Source: Clarkia xantiana subsp. parviflora
Taxonomy: Eukaryota; Streptophyta; Magnoliopsida; Myrtales; Onagraceae
Direction: 5' to 3'
Length of the DNA stretch: 64,000 bases
Assembly (NCBI GenBank): GCA_036873135.1
Contig: JAPTYO010000014.1
Location: 22,900,952 to 22,964,951, forward strand
Position numbers and translations under genes: made by a program. A model generated the notes under the pieces. The model worked only from the letters and a program-made list of their open reading frames with translations, was not told where the DNA came from and did no database searches. The number at the start of each line of letters is the position of its first letter. The first letter of the stretch is position 1. Below, one piece after another: positions 11,649-22,175 of the stretch.

Positions 11649-12529
11649 CTGGATTTTTCACTATTGTCCCTAGTCCTACTCCTATCCATAAGTTAAACAT
11701 TTGAAAAAAAATCTCTACTTGGTCGGAACTTTCAAATTCGGGACGGGATAGAGAGAACCCTAATTTACACCTAACATTGAAAATAAACATTAATATATTT
11801 AAATCAAAATACAAATTAAAGTTCAAACATTCATGTTCACGAACACATACATCAAATTCACGAAAACATACATTGAATTCACGAACACATTCATCAAGTT
11901 CACACACATAGATCAAGTTCAACAACATTAACACTAGCAATACTTACTACTTACTAGTTATAGTTTACATGTTTATTTTATTTTATATTCCTTTAGTTTA
12001 AGTATAATTAGATTATTTAAGTTGTAAAATGTTGAATTGGGGTAAATAACTAGGGACATTCGAGACTTTTTGAAAAAAGCTCAAGCTCAAGCCCGAGCCC
12101 GAGCTCTAGTTGGGAGTAAAAGTTCATCCCATACGGACTCGGGTCCAATTTCGAGGCGGACTCGGGCGGATTTCTCGGGAATTCAGGTTTGTCGGGATTT
12201 ATGCTCCGCCCTAGTCTGATGGCCTGTAAAAAAAATTATATCCCAGAAGCCATGGCGTAGTTTTTATTTTTAGAAGAGCATCACAATGGTATTAAACTAA
12301 TTAAATGTGAGTCCAGTATTTTTTTTAATGCGTAAAGTGTATAATTACATATTATAATAATGATTTTACGTAGCATTCCTTAAAAGTGAGACTCACTTAT
12401 TTTAATATAACATATTCATTAAATTTAAGGAATCACTATGTATTACATAATAATATTTTTATTATAAATTAATTCATTTTATAATTAATGAATTTATCTT
12501 ATTGGTAGTTGTTGAAAACTTTAATAATA
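11649..12529. other. Gene-free AT-rich stretch with repeat remnants
   Basis: No supported gene. 12060-12213 is rich in CTCGGGC/GGGCGGA motifs and ends GCTCCGCCCTA, which looks like one end of another decayed hAT-like element; I could not fix its other end. Confidence 0.4.
11830..11925. repeat. Short tandem repeat, about 24-bp unit, roughly 4 copies
   Basis: Degenerate units built on 'ttcacgaacacatacatcaa' recur four times. Not associated with a gene. Confidence 0.7.
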
Positions 12530-12538
12530 AAATATATT

Positions 12539-13059
12539 GGGAAAACAACATAAATGGTCCCCGAACTTTATACATTTTTCTATATATGTCCTTGAACTTT
12601 AATTTTTTCTATTGAGGTACTTGAATTCGTCAAATTCATTCTGTTATAGTCCCGTCGATAATTTTTTTTTTTTGTTAATTGTGGTGATTAGATGCTGACT
12701 AAGCAAAAAATATTGACATGGATAAGCTGGTGTGTCATTGTTTATGGTCACATCATGTTTGGTGCCTTTCAGTTTCATGTTCTTTTGTTTTTGTTTTTTT
12801 AAATTTATTTATTTATTTTCTAATTATTGATATATACTAAAAAAATATGATGTGACCCTAAACATGTCATTTCGGCTTGTCTATGTTATCAATTTTTCGT
12901 CTAATTAGCGCTTTATCACCACGATTAATAATAAAATTTAACAGCAGGACTATAACAGAATGTGTTTATGAGTTCAAGTACCTCAATAGAAAAATTTAAA
13001 GTTCAAGGATATAGATAGAAAAATGTGTAAAGTTCGATGACCATTTATGTTGTTTTTCC
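12539..13059. mobile_element. Mutator-type foldback MITE, 521 bp
   Basis: Almost the whole element is an inverted repeat: arms of more than 200 bp (about 12539-12760 and 12840-13059) start GGGAAAACAACATAAATGG and end with its near complement. Identical 9-bp duplications AAATATATT flank it at 12530-12538 and 13060-13068, as expected for Mutator-like elements. No transposase. Confidence 0.9.
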
Positions 13060-13068
13060 AAATATATT

Positions 13069-13555
13069 TAAAGGAGTTAAAAAGTATGAAAAAAGATGCA
13101 TTATGTTTGTTCAAAATATTTTTAAATATAACATGTTTTTTGTCATTTGTTTTAAATGTAATACGTTTGAAAAAGGTTGTTTTAGATGAAAAATTACATA
13201 TTATGTTAAATGGTTGTTAACTGAACTCATGTGTCGTGCACATGTGCTTTAAGTAAATATTTTAAAAAAGAAGTTCTCAAATTGCCCCTTATGTGACTAC
13301 CTTCACTCCTAATTTAGTTATGTCAGGAAATACTTGAGAAGAAGAGATCCCTTGAGATGAAGTGAGAACTGAATAGAGATGACAGATGGAAAGCTTCCTA
13401 CAACACCGACGACAAACGAAGGACTACTTATCCAACCGAATGAAAAGACGAAGAGCATAAAAGAGATCTTTGTTAGCATATGGTGACGTGGCGCCGTAAA
13501 TGGTAGCCCGTTAATATTAAAGATATTACCTAAGATAATTGGGTAAATGTCACAT
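13069..13555. other. Gene-free AT-rich stretch
   Basis: No coding exon, RNA gene or clear element borders seen. Confidence 0.5.
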
Positions 13556-13680
13556 TAAGTTAATTGAACGTGTTTTTATTATTAAGAATAACAGTACGTT
13601 CATAAAATGAGTTATTTATCGAAATCAACTTATCCCTTATCTAAAGAATGTGTTAGTTGATTAAAAGGTGTTAAATAGGG
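13556..13680. repeat. Isolated fragment of the tRNA-array unit
   Basis: About 120 bp match the spacer of the tandem array that starts 20 kb further right: shared phrases include 'gaacgtgtttttatta', 'aagaataacagtacgtt', 'atttatcga', 'caacttatc' and 'cttatc.aa.gaatgtg'. It also shares 'cataaaatgag' with the degenerate first array units (34,960 region), not with the homogenised ones. No tRNA is attached. Confidence 0.8.
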
Positions 13681-14488
13681 ACTTGCTAGGATCATTTAAA
13701 AGCAACCATGCAAAATAAAAAAATTAAAATCTGTTCATTGTAAAATAAAACGGTTTTCCGATATTTGCCAACCCGATTTTATTATTTAACGCCGTCAAAT
13801 ATTTGCCCAGGTAAGTGTAGCACCGTAGTCAAAGTTTGTACGGTATAACCCTAAATAGTTTTACGATCCCGCTCTTCTTCATTTTTCCGCTGGGACTTCT
13901 GCCGCTGCTCACATTCGTTTCTCCGGTCGCAGCCTTCCTCCGGCCGCCTTCCGCCGCTGCTCGAGTTCCCCCGGTCGGCTTCCGCTGATGCTCGCGTTCC
14001 TCCGGTCGCCTTCCGCCTTCCCGCTGGTTGCCTTTCCGGTCTTAGCACTTCCGCTGGTAGCCTTCCGGTGTTAGCTTTGCCGTAGTGTTACAATCCCGCT
14101 CTCCTTTGTACGAACCCACCGAGACAATTCTGCACAAGCGCCGTTCTAGCCAAGAGATCCGAAGCTGAAACAGGTACGCAACATTGACTCTGACATTCCA
14201 TCCTTGGATTTCTCATTATGTTCATTCCATTAAAATCTTTGGAATTTTTAAATTACATTGCCAATTCGTTGATTAAGAGTACGGGATTTGTGTACTTTTT
14301 TTCGTCGATTCCGGTACATCAGAAGTGAACGAAATTGATTACTGTTTCCTGAATGTGTATATATGCTGTCAAAGCGTTTGCAAGTGATTATACATCATAG
14401 TTTGAAGATTTCAAACTCAGATCATCTCGGTTTCCTTGATTGCTACAGTAACTTTTTGATTCGGCAAACCCACAGACCACAGTAGAAC
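13681..14488. other. GC-rich stretch, possible promoter and first exon, gene not identified
   Basis: 13,850-14,110 is unusually GC-rich for this window and contains degenerate tandem phrases of the type 'cttccgctg.tcgc.ttcctccggtcg'. A good donor (ACAG/GTACGC) follows at 14172. This could be a 5' UTR exon of a + strand gene, but no matching coding exon was found before the transposon nest. Confidence 0.35.
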
Positions 14489-14624
14489 TCAACTGATAGA
14501 CTTAGTTGCATGTGATTTTTGTTTTGCGCCAAAGAAGACAAGAAGTCCAAAGGACTTCCTTTTAATCCCTATGGGGATTGCTAGGAGAGCCCCTGCTACT
14601 GAAAACATCCAAGTTCCCAATGCA
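14489..14624 (-). pseudogene. Orphan exon of an unidentified membrane protein
   Basis: On the minus strand an acceptor TTTTGCAG precedes an open frame reading ALGTWMFSVAGALLAIPIG and then KRKSFGLLVFFG. The hydrophobic stretch and positive cluster look like a real coding exon of a small membrane protein. The frame then runs into an unrelated tail and stops, and no donor is seen after FFG. The other exons would have to lie beyond the 17-kb transposon nest to the right; none was recognised there. Probably a gene remnant. Confidence 0.35.
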
Positions 14625-15353
14625 CTGCAAAAGATAACACGCGAATTGAAGAGAAAGTAAGAAAAGTAGAATTCACATAACACATAAATTCTATAGTTTT
14701 TGGCCAAAATAGACCCAAATAAAATAAACAACCAAATACCAATATATGCCACATAAAAAAATTACAAATCTAGGCCTGGATGGGTTGCCCCCAACCCGGC
14801 CAACTGAATTTATTTATTTTTTTTATACAGTTGGCCGAAAAAAAAAATTATTGGTTGGCCAGGTTGCCCCAACTAGGCCAAGTGTGTTTTTCTTTTTGCT
14901 TTTTTTAATAGAAGTTGTAAAAACTAATGGTTTTGAATTTATTTTTTTTTTTCTAAAAACCTATTGGACATGGTGAATCCTAGGATAAATTGACAGACAT
15001 TTTTCGTTTACCAGTTTTCGTAAAAAATTACAAAACTCCTACTTTTATATTTTTTTTTCTAAAAATCTATTAAACATGGTGAACCTAGAGAGAAAATTGA
15101 CATTTCACAGAATAATCTTTTTTTTTTTTTTTTACCAAAAACCTATTGGAGATGGTGAACCCTAGAAGACAAATGTGTCAATTTGCCCTCTAGGGTTCAC
15201 CATGTCCAATATGTTTTTAGAAAAAAAAATTACAAAACCATTAGTTTTAAATTATTTGTACAAATTCTATAAAAAAAAACCGAAAAAAACACACAAAAAA
15301 AAATTCCGGCCAACTGTAAAAAAATAAAAAAATTCATTTGGTCGGGTTGCCCT

Positions 15354-15561
15354 TATAAGGGATAACACTATTAAGGAAACCAATAAAGATAGAATTTCTT
15401 TGTTATAGATTTAGTTATCTTGTAATATTGTATTTACCTAATATTTAGGGTTTGCTATCTTTAGAGAACACTACCTATTAGGGTTTACTTCTTGTATATA
15501 TATGTTGTAACGTCACTTGTGTTATTCAAGAATATAATTCTACATTCAATATAGCTCTTTA
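15354..15561 (+). repeat. Copia 5' LTR
   Basis: Starts TATAAGGGATAAC and ends AGCTCTTTA, directly followed by the primer binding site. Near-identical to 31553-31761. Confidence 0.95.
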
Positions 15562-15573
15562 TGGTATCAGAGC
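15562..15573 (+). other. Copia primer binding site for initiator tRNA-Met
   Basis: TGGTATCAGAGC is the complement of the 3' end of the plant initiator tRNA-Met with its added CCA, the usual primer of plant copia elements. The matching tRNA genes are those in the array at 33.7-64 kb. Confidence 0.93.
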
Positions 15574-15625
15574 TTGATACGCTCCAACGAGCATTCTCTA
15601 ATCCAAGCTCGCCGGAACCCTAACT

Positions 15626-16835
15626 ATGGCACAAGACAGCCTTGCCAAAGCTGGCCTCATCGCCATCAATACCGCCGCGCAACTCCCGTTGAAGCTTACC
15701 TCGAAGAACTATCCTTCATGGCGAGCTCAATTTCTTCCCTTGCTGGTTGGGTTTGATCTCCTCGGATATGTCGATGGAACCAATTCATGTCCACCCAAGG
15801 AGATACCTGGTCCAGAAAACACCACCGTACCCAACCCGAAGTACCACTTTTGGATCCGTCAAGATCAGCTCCTGCTGCACGCTATAATTGCGTCAGTTTC
15901 CGAGTCTGTTATCTCCGTTATTAGCCTTGCTAGCACATCGAAGGATGCCTGGACCAAACTCGCCAGCACCTATGCCAACCGATCGCGCTCCCGTCTTATG
16001 TCCTTGAAGGAACAACTCTCCCGGCTTAGCAAAGGAACTCAGTCGGTGGCTGACTATATGGGCAAAATTAAGTCCATCTCCGATGAACTCACGATCATTG
16101 GTTCGCCCTTGGATGACCTCGACCTAGTCATTCACACTCTCAACGGCTTGGGTCACGAGTATAAGGATATATCAGCTGCTGTCCGCGCACGTGAGACGAC
16201 CATCTCCTTTGAGGATCTATTTGATAAGTTGCAAGAGCATGAGAGACTTTTGCACCGTGATGATCTCTCACATGAAATTGCTGTTCCAACAGCAAACTAT
16301 GTCCACAAGTCTCAGCATCGTAGGAATAATTCCTATCGTAACAACAATAGAAATCAGTCCCAAGGCAACTCTCAATCACGCCACCAGCATTACGAAGTGG
16401 GGCATCAATCTGGTTCTCGTGGCTCACCCAAATATGACCATGACAACCGGTCTTCCAAGGTCATTTGTCAGCTATGTGACCGCCCCGGCCATGTCGCTAA
16501 GATCTGTCGTTCACTCACCACTCGTCAGCCCGTCGCTCACGTTGCGACCAATGATCCGGTTCCTAACAAATCGTGGCTCGTCGACTCTGGTGCTTCTCAC
16601 CACGTGACCTCCGACTTGCAGAATTTATCAATCTATTCTGACTATGATGGTCTCGATAATATTATTATTGGCAATGGTGATGGTCTTCCCGTCACACACT
16701 CTGGTCAAGCCTCGATTTCGACTCCCTCTCGTTCTTTCTTATTATCAAATGTGCTATGTGTCCCAGCTATCAAACGAAATTTGCTCTCTGTTTCGGAGTT
16801 TTGCAAAACTAACCATGCCTCTATTGAATTTTTTT
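15626..16835 (+). pseudogene. Copia gag and protease part, ends in a frameshift
   Basis: Open frame of about 400 residues from the first ATG after the primer site. The gag domain spans ~20-215 (LTSKNYPSWRAQFLPLL near the start, LKEQLSRLSKGTQSVADYM in the middle). A CCHC zinc knuckle (CQLCDRPGHVAKIC, residues ~280-293) and the aspartic protease motif WLVDSGASHHVT (~317-328) follow. In the T7 run at 16829-16835 one base too many shifts the frame; the homology continues in the next frame from about 16836. Confidence 0.9.
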
Positions 16836-17977
16836 CCTTCGTATTTTGTTGTGAAGGACCTTCGCACGGGGGCACCTCTTCATCGCGGGAAAATTAAGGA
16901 TGGTGTGTACGAGCTCACCCCCTCATCTCTACAAGCTATGGTGGCAACCTCAATCAAGACAAACAATTGGCATCATCGTCTAGGTCATCCAGCTTCTAAG
17001 ACCTTAGATTTTTTATTTCGTCGTTATATTTCAGCTGGGAATACTATTAATAAAGAGTCATGTAATGCTTGTTCTTGCAATAAAAGCCACCGCTTGCCGT
17101 TTTCTATATCAACGCTCACGAGCTCTTGACCGCTTGAACTTATTTATTCGGATGTCTGGGGTCCGGCACCAATACACTCTATTGATGGGTATCGCTATTA
17201 TGTTATTTTTGTCGATCACTTTACAAAGTACATTTGGTTCTACCCATTAAAATTAAAGTCGGATGTTGCTGTGTTATTTCCTCAATTCAAGCGGATTGTT
17301 GAAAAGTTTTTTAATGCGTCGATTAAGAGCTTGTACTCCGATGGAGGTGGTGAATTTTTGGCTTTAAAAACCTTTCTTGGAGCTCACGGCATCACACATT
17401 ATTTAACTCCTCCTCATACTCCGCAACATAATGGAGTAGCCGAACGTCGTCATCGACACATCGTCGAAACCGGTCTCACATTGTTGCACCATGCCCGCGT
17501 GCCACTTTCTCTATGGTCTCATGCGTTCCAAACAGCCGTCTATCTCATCAACCGGTTACCGACTCCCATCCTAGATAATTGCTCTCCATATGAGCGTCTC
17601 TTCAATGAGATACCGAATTACAATAAGCTTCGTGTCTTTGGGTGCTTATGCTATCCATGGCTCAAACCGTACTCGACTCATAAACTGGATCCTAAATCTC
17701 GGCCGTGTGTCTTCATTGGTTACTCTCTTCAACAAAGTGCTTATCGATGTCTCGATATCTCTTCCAATCGAATTTTTATCTCGCGACATGTGACATTCGT
17801 TGAAGATATGTTCCCATACGCCATGACACCTGCCACATTGTCCATCCCACCCGTGCAAGAGCTCCTCAATGATTGGGATCCTGCTCTTGATGATCCCATT
17901 ACAATAATCCCTATTGCAGAACCAAGAGATATGGCCCACACTCCATCTCCTGCTCAGCCCCAACAGCACGCTGGTGC
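16836..17977 (+). pseudogene. Copia pre-integrase and integrase part
   Basis: Begins with the GAG-pre-integrase region (zinc-binding HRLGHP...CNACSCNKSHRLPF), then an in-frame TGA at 17127-17129, then the integrase core in the same frame: first Asp in YSDVWGP, second in YSDGGGEF, NGVAERRHRHIVET around the catalytic Glu, followed by RVFGCLCYPWL and FIGYS as in copia integrases. The frame is cut at 17977 by the MITE. Confidence 0.9.
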
Positions 17978-18451
17978 TAGGGATGGCAACGGGTACCCGC
18001 CGACCCGCGGGTACCCGACCCGATTTTGACCCGATGACTCGCCGACCCGCGACCCGCGGGGCGGGTTCGGGTTTGGGTTCACGGCGACCCGTCGACCCGA
18101 CCCGACCTTTCATTTTTTTTTAATATATATTTAATATATGTATATTATATAAAACTATACGGGTAATATAACACATAGTCAAAATAACAATTATTCTAAT
18201 GAACGGGGTGATTTATATTTGGATTATGAGTTAATTTAATAATTTATGATTTAAATTTGGAGTTGAATTTGGATACGGTAACATAGAATTTAGAATTTAA
18301 AATGATAAATTATACCTCACACGGGTCGACCCGCGGGTCGACCCGACCCGACCCGAAAGTGCATGGGACGGGTCCGGGTCGACCATATTGACCCGCGGGG
18401 CGGGTCCGGGTCTGGCGATACCCGCCCCGACCCGCCCCATTGACATCCCTA
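17978..18451. mobile_element. 474-bp hAT-type MITE in the copia pol gene
   Basis: Ends TAGGGATG and CATCCCTA, flanked by identical 8-bp duplications GCTGGTGC at 17970-17977 and 18452-18459. Both subterminal regions are dense in CGGGTCGACCCG-like motifs around an AT-rich core (18110-18310). Taking out 482 bp (element plus one duplication) puts the copia frame before and after back in phase, which confirms the borders. Confidence 0.93.
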
Positions 18452-19362
18452 GCTGGTGCTCCATTCCCAGCTCAGTCCGCCGTTGCTACACCTGACTCGC
18501 CCGCTACGACACCTCCGGAACCTCCGGCCGTCCCTCCTCCGCCACAAGACTCCGTCACCACTGCTCCGACTCGGACCCACATCATGACGAAACGGTCTCA
18601 AAACAACATCTTTAAGCCCAAGCAACTCTTCGCTGCGTCAAAACATCCACTACCCGACTCGGTGGAACCTTCGACGGCCGCTCAAGCTCAAAAGGATCCT
18701 CGGTGGCGTGATGATATGGTGGACGAATTCAATGCACTTGTTCGGAATGGTACATGGGAACTTGTCGATCCTCAGACCAACATGAATATCGTTGGCAACA
18801 AATGGGTCTTTCGCATTAAACGCAAACCTGACGGTTCGGTGGAGCGCTATAAGGCACGGTTGGTTGCTAAGGGCTTTCATCAATGCCCGGGCCTCAATTA
18901 CAAGCAAACTTTCAGCCCCGTTGTCAAACCTACTACTATAAGGTTGGTTCTTGCTCTTGCTGCCTCATACGGTTGGTCTCTCCGCCAACTCGACGTCAAT
19001 AACACCTTTCTTCAAGGCTCGTTATCGGAGGAAGTCTTCATGGCGCAGCCCCAAGGGTTCGTTGACAAGGATTCTCCCAAGGCCGTTTGTCGTCTCCGCA
19101 AGGCAATTTATGGCCTCAAGCAAGCTCCCCGTGCTTGGTTTCTAGAACTCAGCTCGTACCTTACTTCGTATGGTTTTACAACCTCTACGACTGACTCTTC
19201 GTTATTCATTTATAGTCATGGTGATGTTCGCGTCTTCCTTCTTGTATATGTGGATGATATTGTCGTTACAGGAAGCTCCCCTACTTTTATTAGCCAGTTC
19301 ATCGCCGACTTATCCACTCGTTTCTCTTTAAAGGATCTCGGCCCTCTCCATTATTTCCTTGG
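18452..19362 (+). pseudogene. Copia reverse transcriptase, N-terminal part
   Basis: After a proline-rich linker the RVT_2 domain starts at [12 protein letters not shown] (about 18706). It includes [27 protein letters not shown] split over the usual blocks, [23 protein letters not shown] and the catalytic YVDD at about 19247. The frame ends at FLG where the gypsy element was inserted; the rest resumes at 30707. Confidence 0.92.
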
Positions 19363-20098
19363 TGTTGCGTCCGGGACGACTGAGGTCACGAGGACGTGTC
19401 TGAGGTTGTGCGGGTTATGACCCTTCCGTCGGAGGTTGTGACCCGGCAAGGTTGTGACCCGGCGATTCTGCGTCTCGAGCGTCGGATCCTGCGCAAAGGA
19501 CCAATGCTAGCACGGAGAGGGGGGTGGTGCTAGCGGAGCCCTCTCCGATGCCTAAGTTACTATAGTGGCAAAAGGGTAATTTCTAGAGAGAGAGAGTTCT
19601 AGAGAGAAGTCAGAGCTCAAAATACCAAAGTTGGGCAAATGAGAGAGTGAGTGAAAATGGGTGGCCAAGGCCTCCTATTTATAGGCTTCCTTGAGACCGG
19701 ACCCGGTTTTAGAGCGGTTTGACGACGGTTCAAGGAAACAAACGGGAACCGTCATCCACATTGGTAATGCATGAACTTGACTTCTCTACACGTAACGGCG
19801 ATTGCGGACACGGTAATCGCGGATACGACAATCGCACAATACCCGTGGCGGAACCCGGACCTCGTCGAAATTGGGCAATTCGGCGAGGTCCGGATTGCCA
19901 TGCGATCCGGACCTCCGGATTGCTTGCAACCCGGACGTCCGGGTTGCCGCAATCCGGATGTCCGGTCCGGTCACGCGTAAATGCGTTTCCGGACCGTTTT
20001 GACCCTTGGGAGACGTTTTTTGAGACGAGATGTAATTTTTGACGTGTTTGCAAGGCCCGAAGCGTAAATACGAACCCGAATTGGACATTTATCCATCA
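19363..20098 (-). repeat. Tat-like 3' LTR (736 bp)
   Basis: Starts TGTTGCGTCCGGG and ends TTTATCCATCA as read on the plus strand. Nearly identical to the right LTR except for about 47 extra bases near 19900-19946 made of CCGGA/TCCGG motifs, and two or so substitutions. The high identity points to a recent insertion. Confidence 0.93.
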
Positions 20099-20110
20099 CT
20101 TGCCCCCGAG
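20099..20110 (-). other. Tat-like polypurine tract
   Basis: On the minus strand the sequence directly before the 3' LTR reads CTCGGGGGCAAG, a purine-rich tract as needed for plus-strand priming. It supports the minus orientation of the element. Confidence 0.7.
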
Positions 20111-21477
20111 TCAAGTAACGGTTTAGAACCTTTCTTGACTCTATTTTAAGTTAGGATATTTGTCCAATTTGAGTTTGAAGCTGACCTTTTGATTTTGATT
20201 GTCGGTCAGGTGTAGGAATCTTGATTTCGTTCGTCACTTGATTTTTCGGCCGAACGGCTTTGTTTCCTATTATCATGGTTAGTGCAATAGGAAATGTATA
20301 TGTGCGAATATGATTATCGTCGGGAGTATGAGCCAACGGTAATGCGTTATGCAAGGATGCATCTATCAACATGCATGTACGAATAATGGACGTGGCAAGA
20401 TCATAATTATGTAATGCAAGAAAACAGAAATCGAGCGTTTCTAAAATGACTAAGTGATTTCCAAATCATGAATCATGCGACCGTGTCGTGCGAATGATGT
20501 CAGGATACGTACAAGAGTAGATATCTTAAGAGGAGAGAATAGAGTATACCATAGGGGTTTAGTCTTGTGTGTAGGTGAACTAATCCTTGATCCTTATCCA
20601 CAAAGCATCTTCTTAGGGATTAGTAAACACTCATATTCTCATTTATCCTTCCAACACCTTGGGAGCTCCCCATTTCAATCCATTTGCAGGTAATTCACTT
20701 ACCCTTTCCCGGAATTATCTTTGTGTTCAAAGTTTCTTTGCCGTCGTGGAGCTCAAATACGTTTTGACAGTTTCGAGTCTGATTTTTTGCTTGTTTTTGG
20801 AAATTGACACCACCAATCGACTCGGTTCGTCCCAACGATTCCAGCGCCACCTTCGGATTCTCCAGGGGACGTCTCACGCGCCCTCACGCGCCACCGCGAG
20901 TGGAGGAACTTCGCCGGAGCGTGAGCCCCACGCGCCGCCTTCCCGACCTCGCCTCGCTGCGGTCCTTACCTTCCCGGAATCGTCTCGACGAGAGGAATCC
21001 ATTTTGATATCTTTCGTCCTGTTTTGAGGTAATTTAAAAACCTCAATTTAAAAAGAAGCTTCGGCCTGAGTTCGGGGTGTCGCCGGATTGTCGTTTGTCT
21101 AAGTTATTTTTCGTCGCTGCCGTATAGAACTGCTTGTTGATGCTTGCATGTTGAATAATCGCTGATTGATTGCCGTTATTATCATTGTTAGTTCATAACT
21201 TAGGCGATTTTCGCTTTTGCGGGTAGTTGAGATAGAATTCCCCGTTCGGACATAGTGCCCATTGATGTTGATACGCGCGTTGATGTTTGTATGCGTGTTA
21301 ATGGTTGCGCCGTTGGTTATTGCCTGCAAGTATGCTAAAACACTTAGAAAGTAATCAAACGATATCTAATGTTTGTTACCATAGATGTCGTCGTATGAGC
21401 TTTGTCGATGAGCGTCGTAGGTGTGCCAAGAGGGCATAGCTACTCGTTGTATGCATTTCATGTATGTGTGTGTTTAT
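20111..21477. other. Untranslated internal region of the Tat-like element
   Basis: No supported gene. 20534-21400 is shared with the second element copy (36139-37020), including a GC-rich segment at 20,860-21,000 followed by GAGGTAAT, which could be a 5' leader exon of the accessory gene on the plus strand. Confidence 0.5.
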
Positions 21478-22058
21478 GAAAACACTTAGAGAATACTTTC
21501 CCCTTGTTGATGCGCAACCTTGTCGACACGTGCGTACGTACATGGAAACACTTAGAAAATATTTTCTTCTTGTCGACGAGCAACCTTGTCGACATGTATG
21601 TACGTACATGGAAATACTTAGAAAATATTTTCTCCTTGTCGACGAGCAACCTTGTCGACATGTATGTACGTACATGGAAGTACTTAGAAAATATTTTCTC
21701 CTTGTCGACGAGCAACCTTGTCGACATGTATGTACGTACATGGAAATACTTAGAAAATATTTTCTCCTTGTCGACGAGCAACCTTGTCGACATGTATGTA
21801 CGTACATGGAAATACTTAGAAAATATTTTCTCCTTGTCGACGAGCAACCTTGTCGACATGTATGTACGTACATGGAAATACTTAGAAAATATTTTCTCCT
21901 TGTCGATGAGCAACCTTGTCGACATGTATGTACGTACATGGAAATACTTAGAAAATATTTTCTCCTTGTCGACGAGCAACCTTGTCGACATGTATGTACG
22001 TACATGGAAATACTTAGAAAATATTTTCTCCTTGTCGACGAGCAACCTTGTCGACACG
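21478..22058. repeat. 66-bp minisatellite, about 8.8 units
   Basis: Head-to-tail 66-bp units, most differing by one or two bases. Each unit contains three palindromes: TGTACGTACA, GAAAATATTTTC and a GTCGAC...GTCGAC pair. Because 66 is a multiple of three, several frames on both strands stay open without being genes. The related element at 37 kb has little more than one unit. Confidence 0.95.
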
Positions 22059-22175
22059 TAAAGATGATGCACGCGTTAATACTGATACGCGCATTGACGT
22101 TGATTGTTTCTTTGCAGGTTGTGAGATTGTAGCAATTCCTTGCGGAGCTGCCTTCTTTTTGGACGTGTTGGTATA

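Noticed and set aside
13851..14048. Minus-strand frame rich in Arg/Glu/Gly (MLRPERQPAGRRK...)
   Set aside because: Low-complexity frame produced by the GC-rich degenerate repeats; no splice or domain support.
19719..20088. Open frames on both strands within the Tat-like LTRs (also at 30369-30691)
   Set aside because: They lie wholly inside LTR sequence and owe their length to CGG/CCG-rich motifs; they differ between the two LTRs by the 47-bp indel.
21376..22132. Open frames of about 185-222 codons on both strands with 22-residue repeats
   Set aside because: They are a by-product of the 66-bp minisatellite, open in several frames at once; no start context, domain or conservation with the second element copy.
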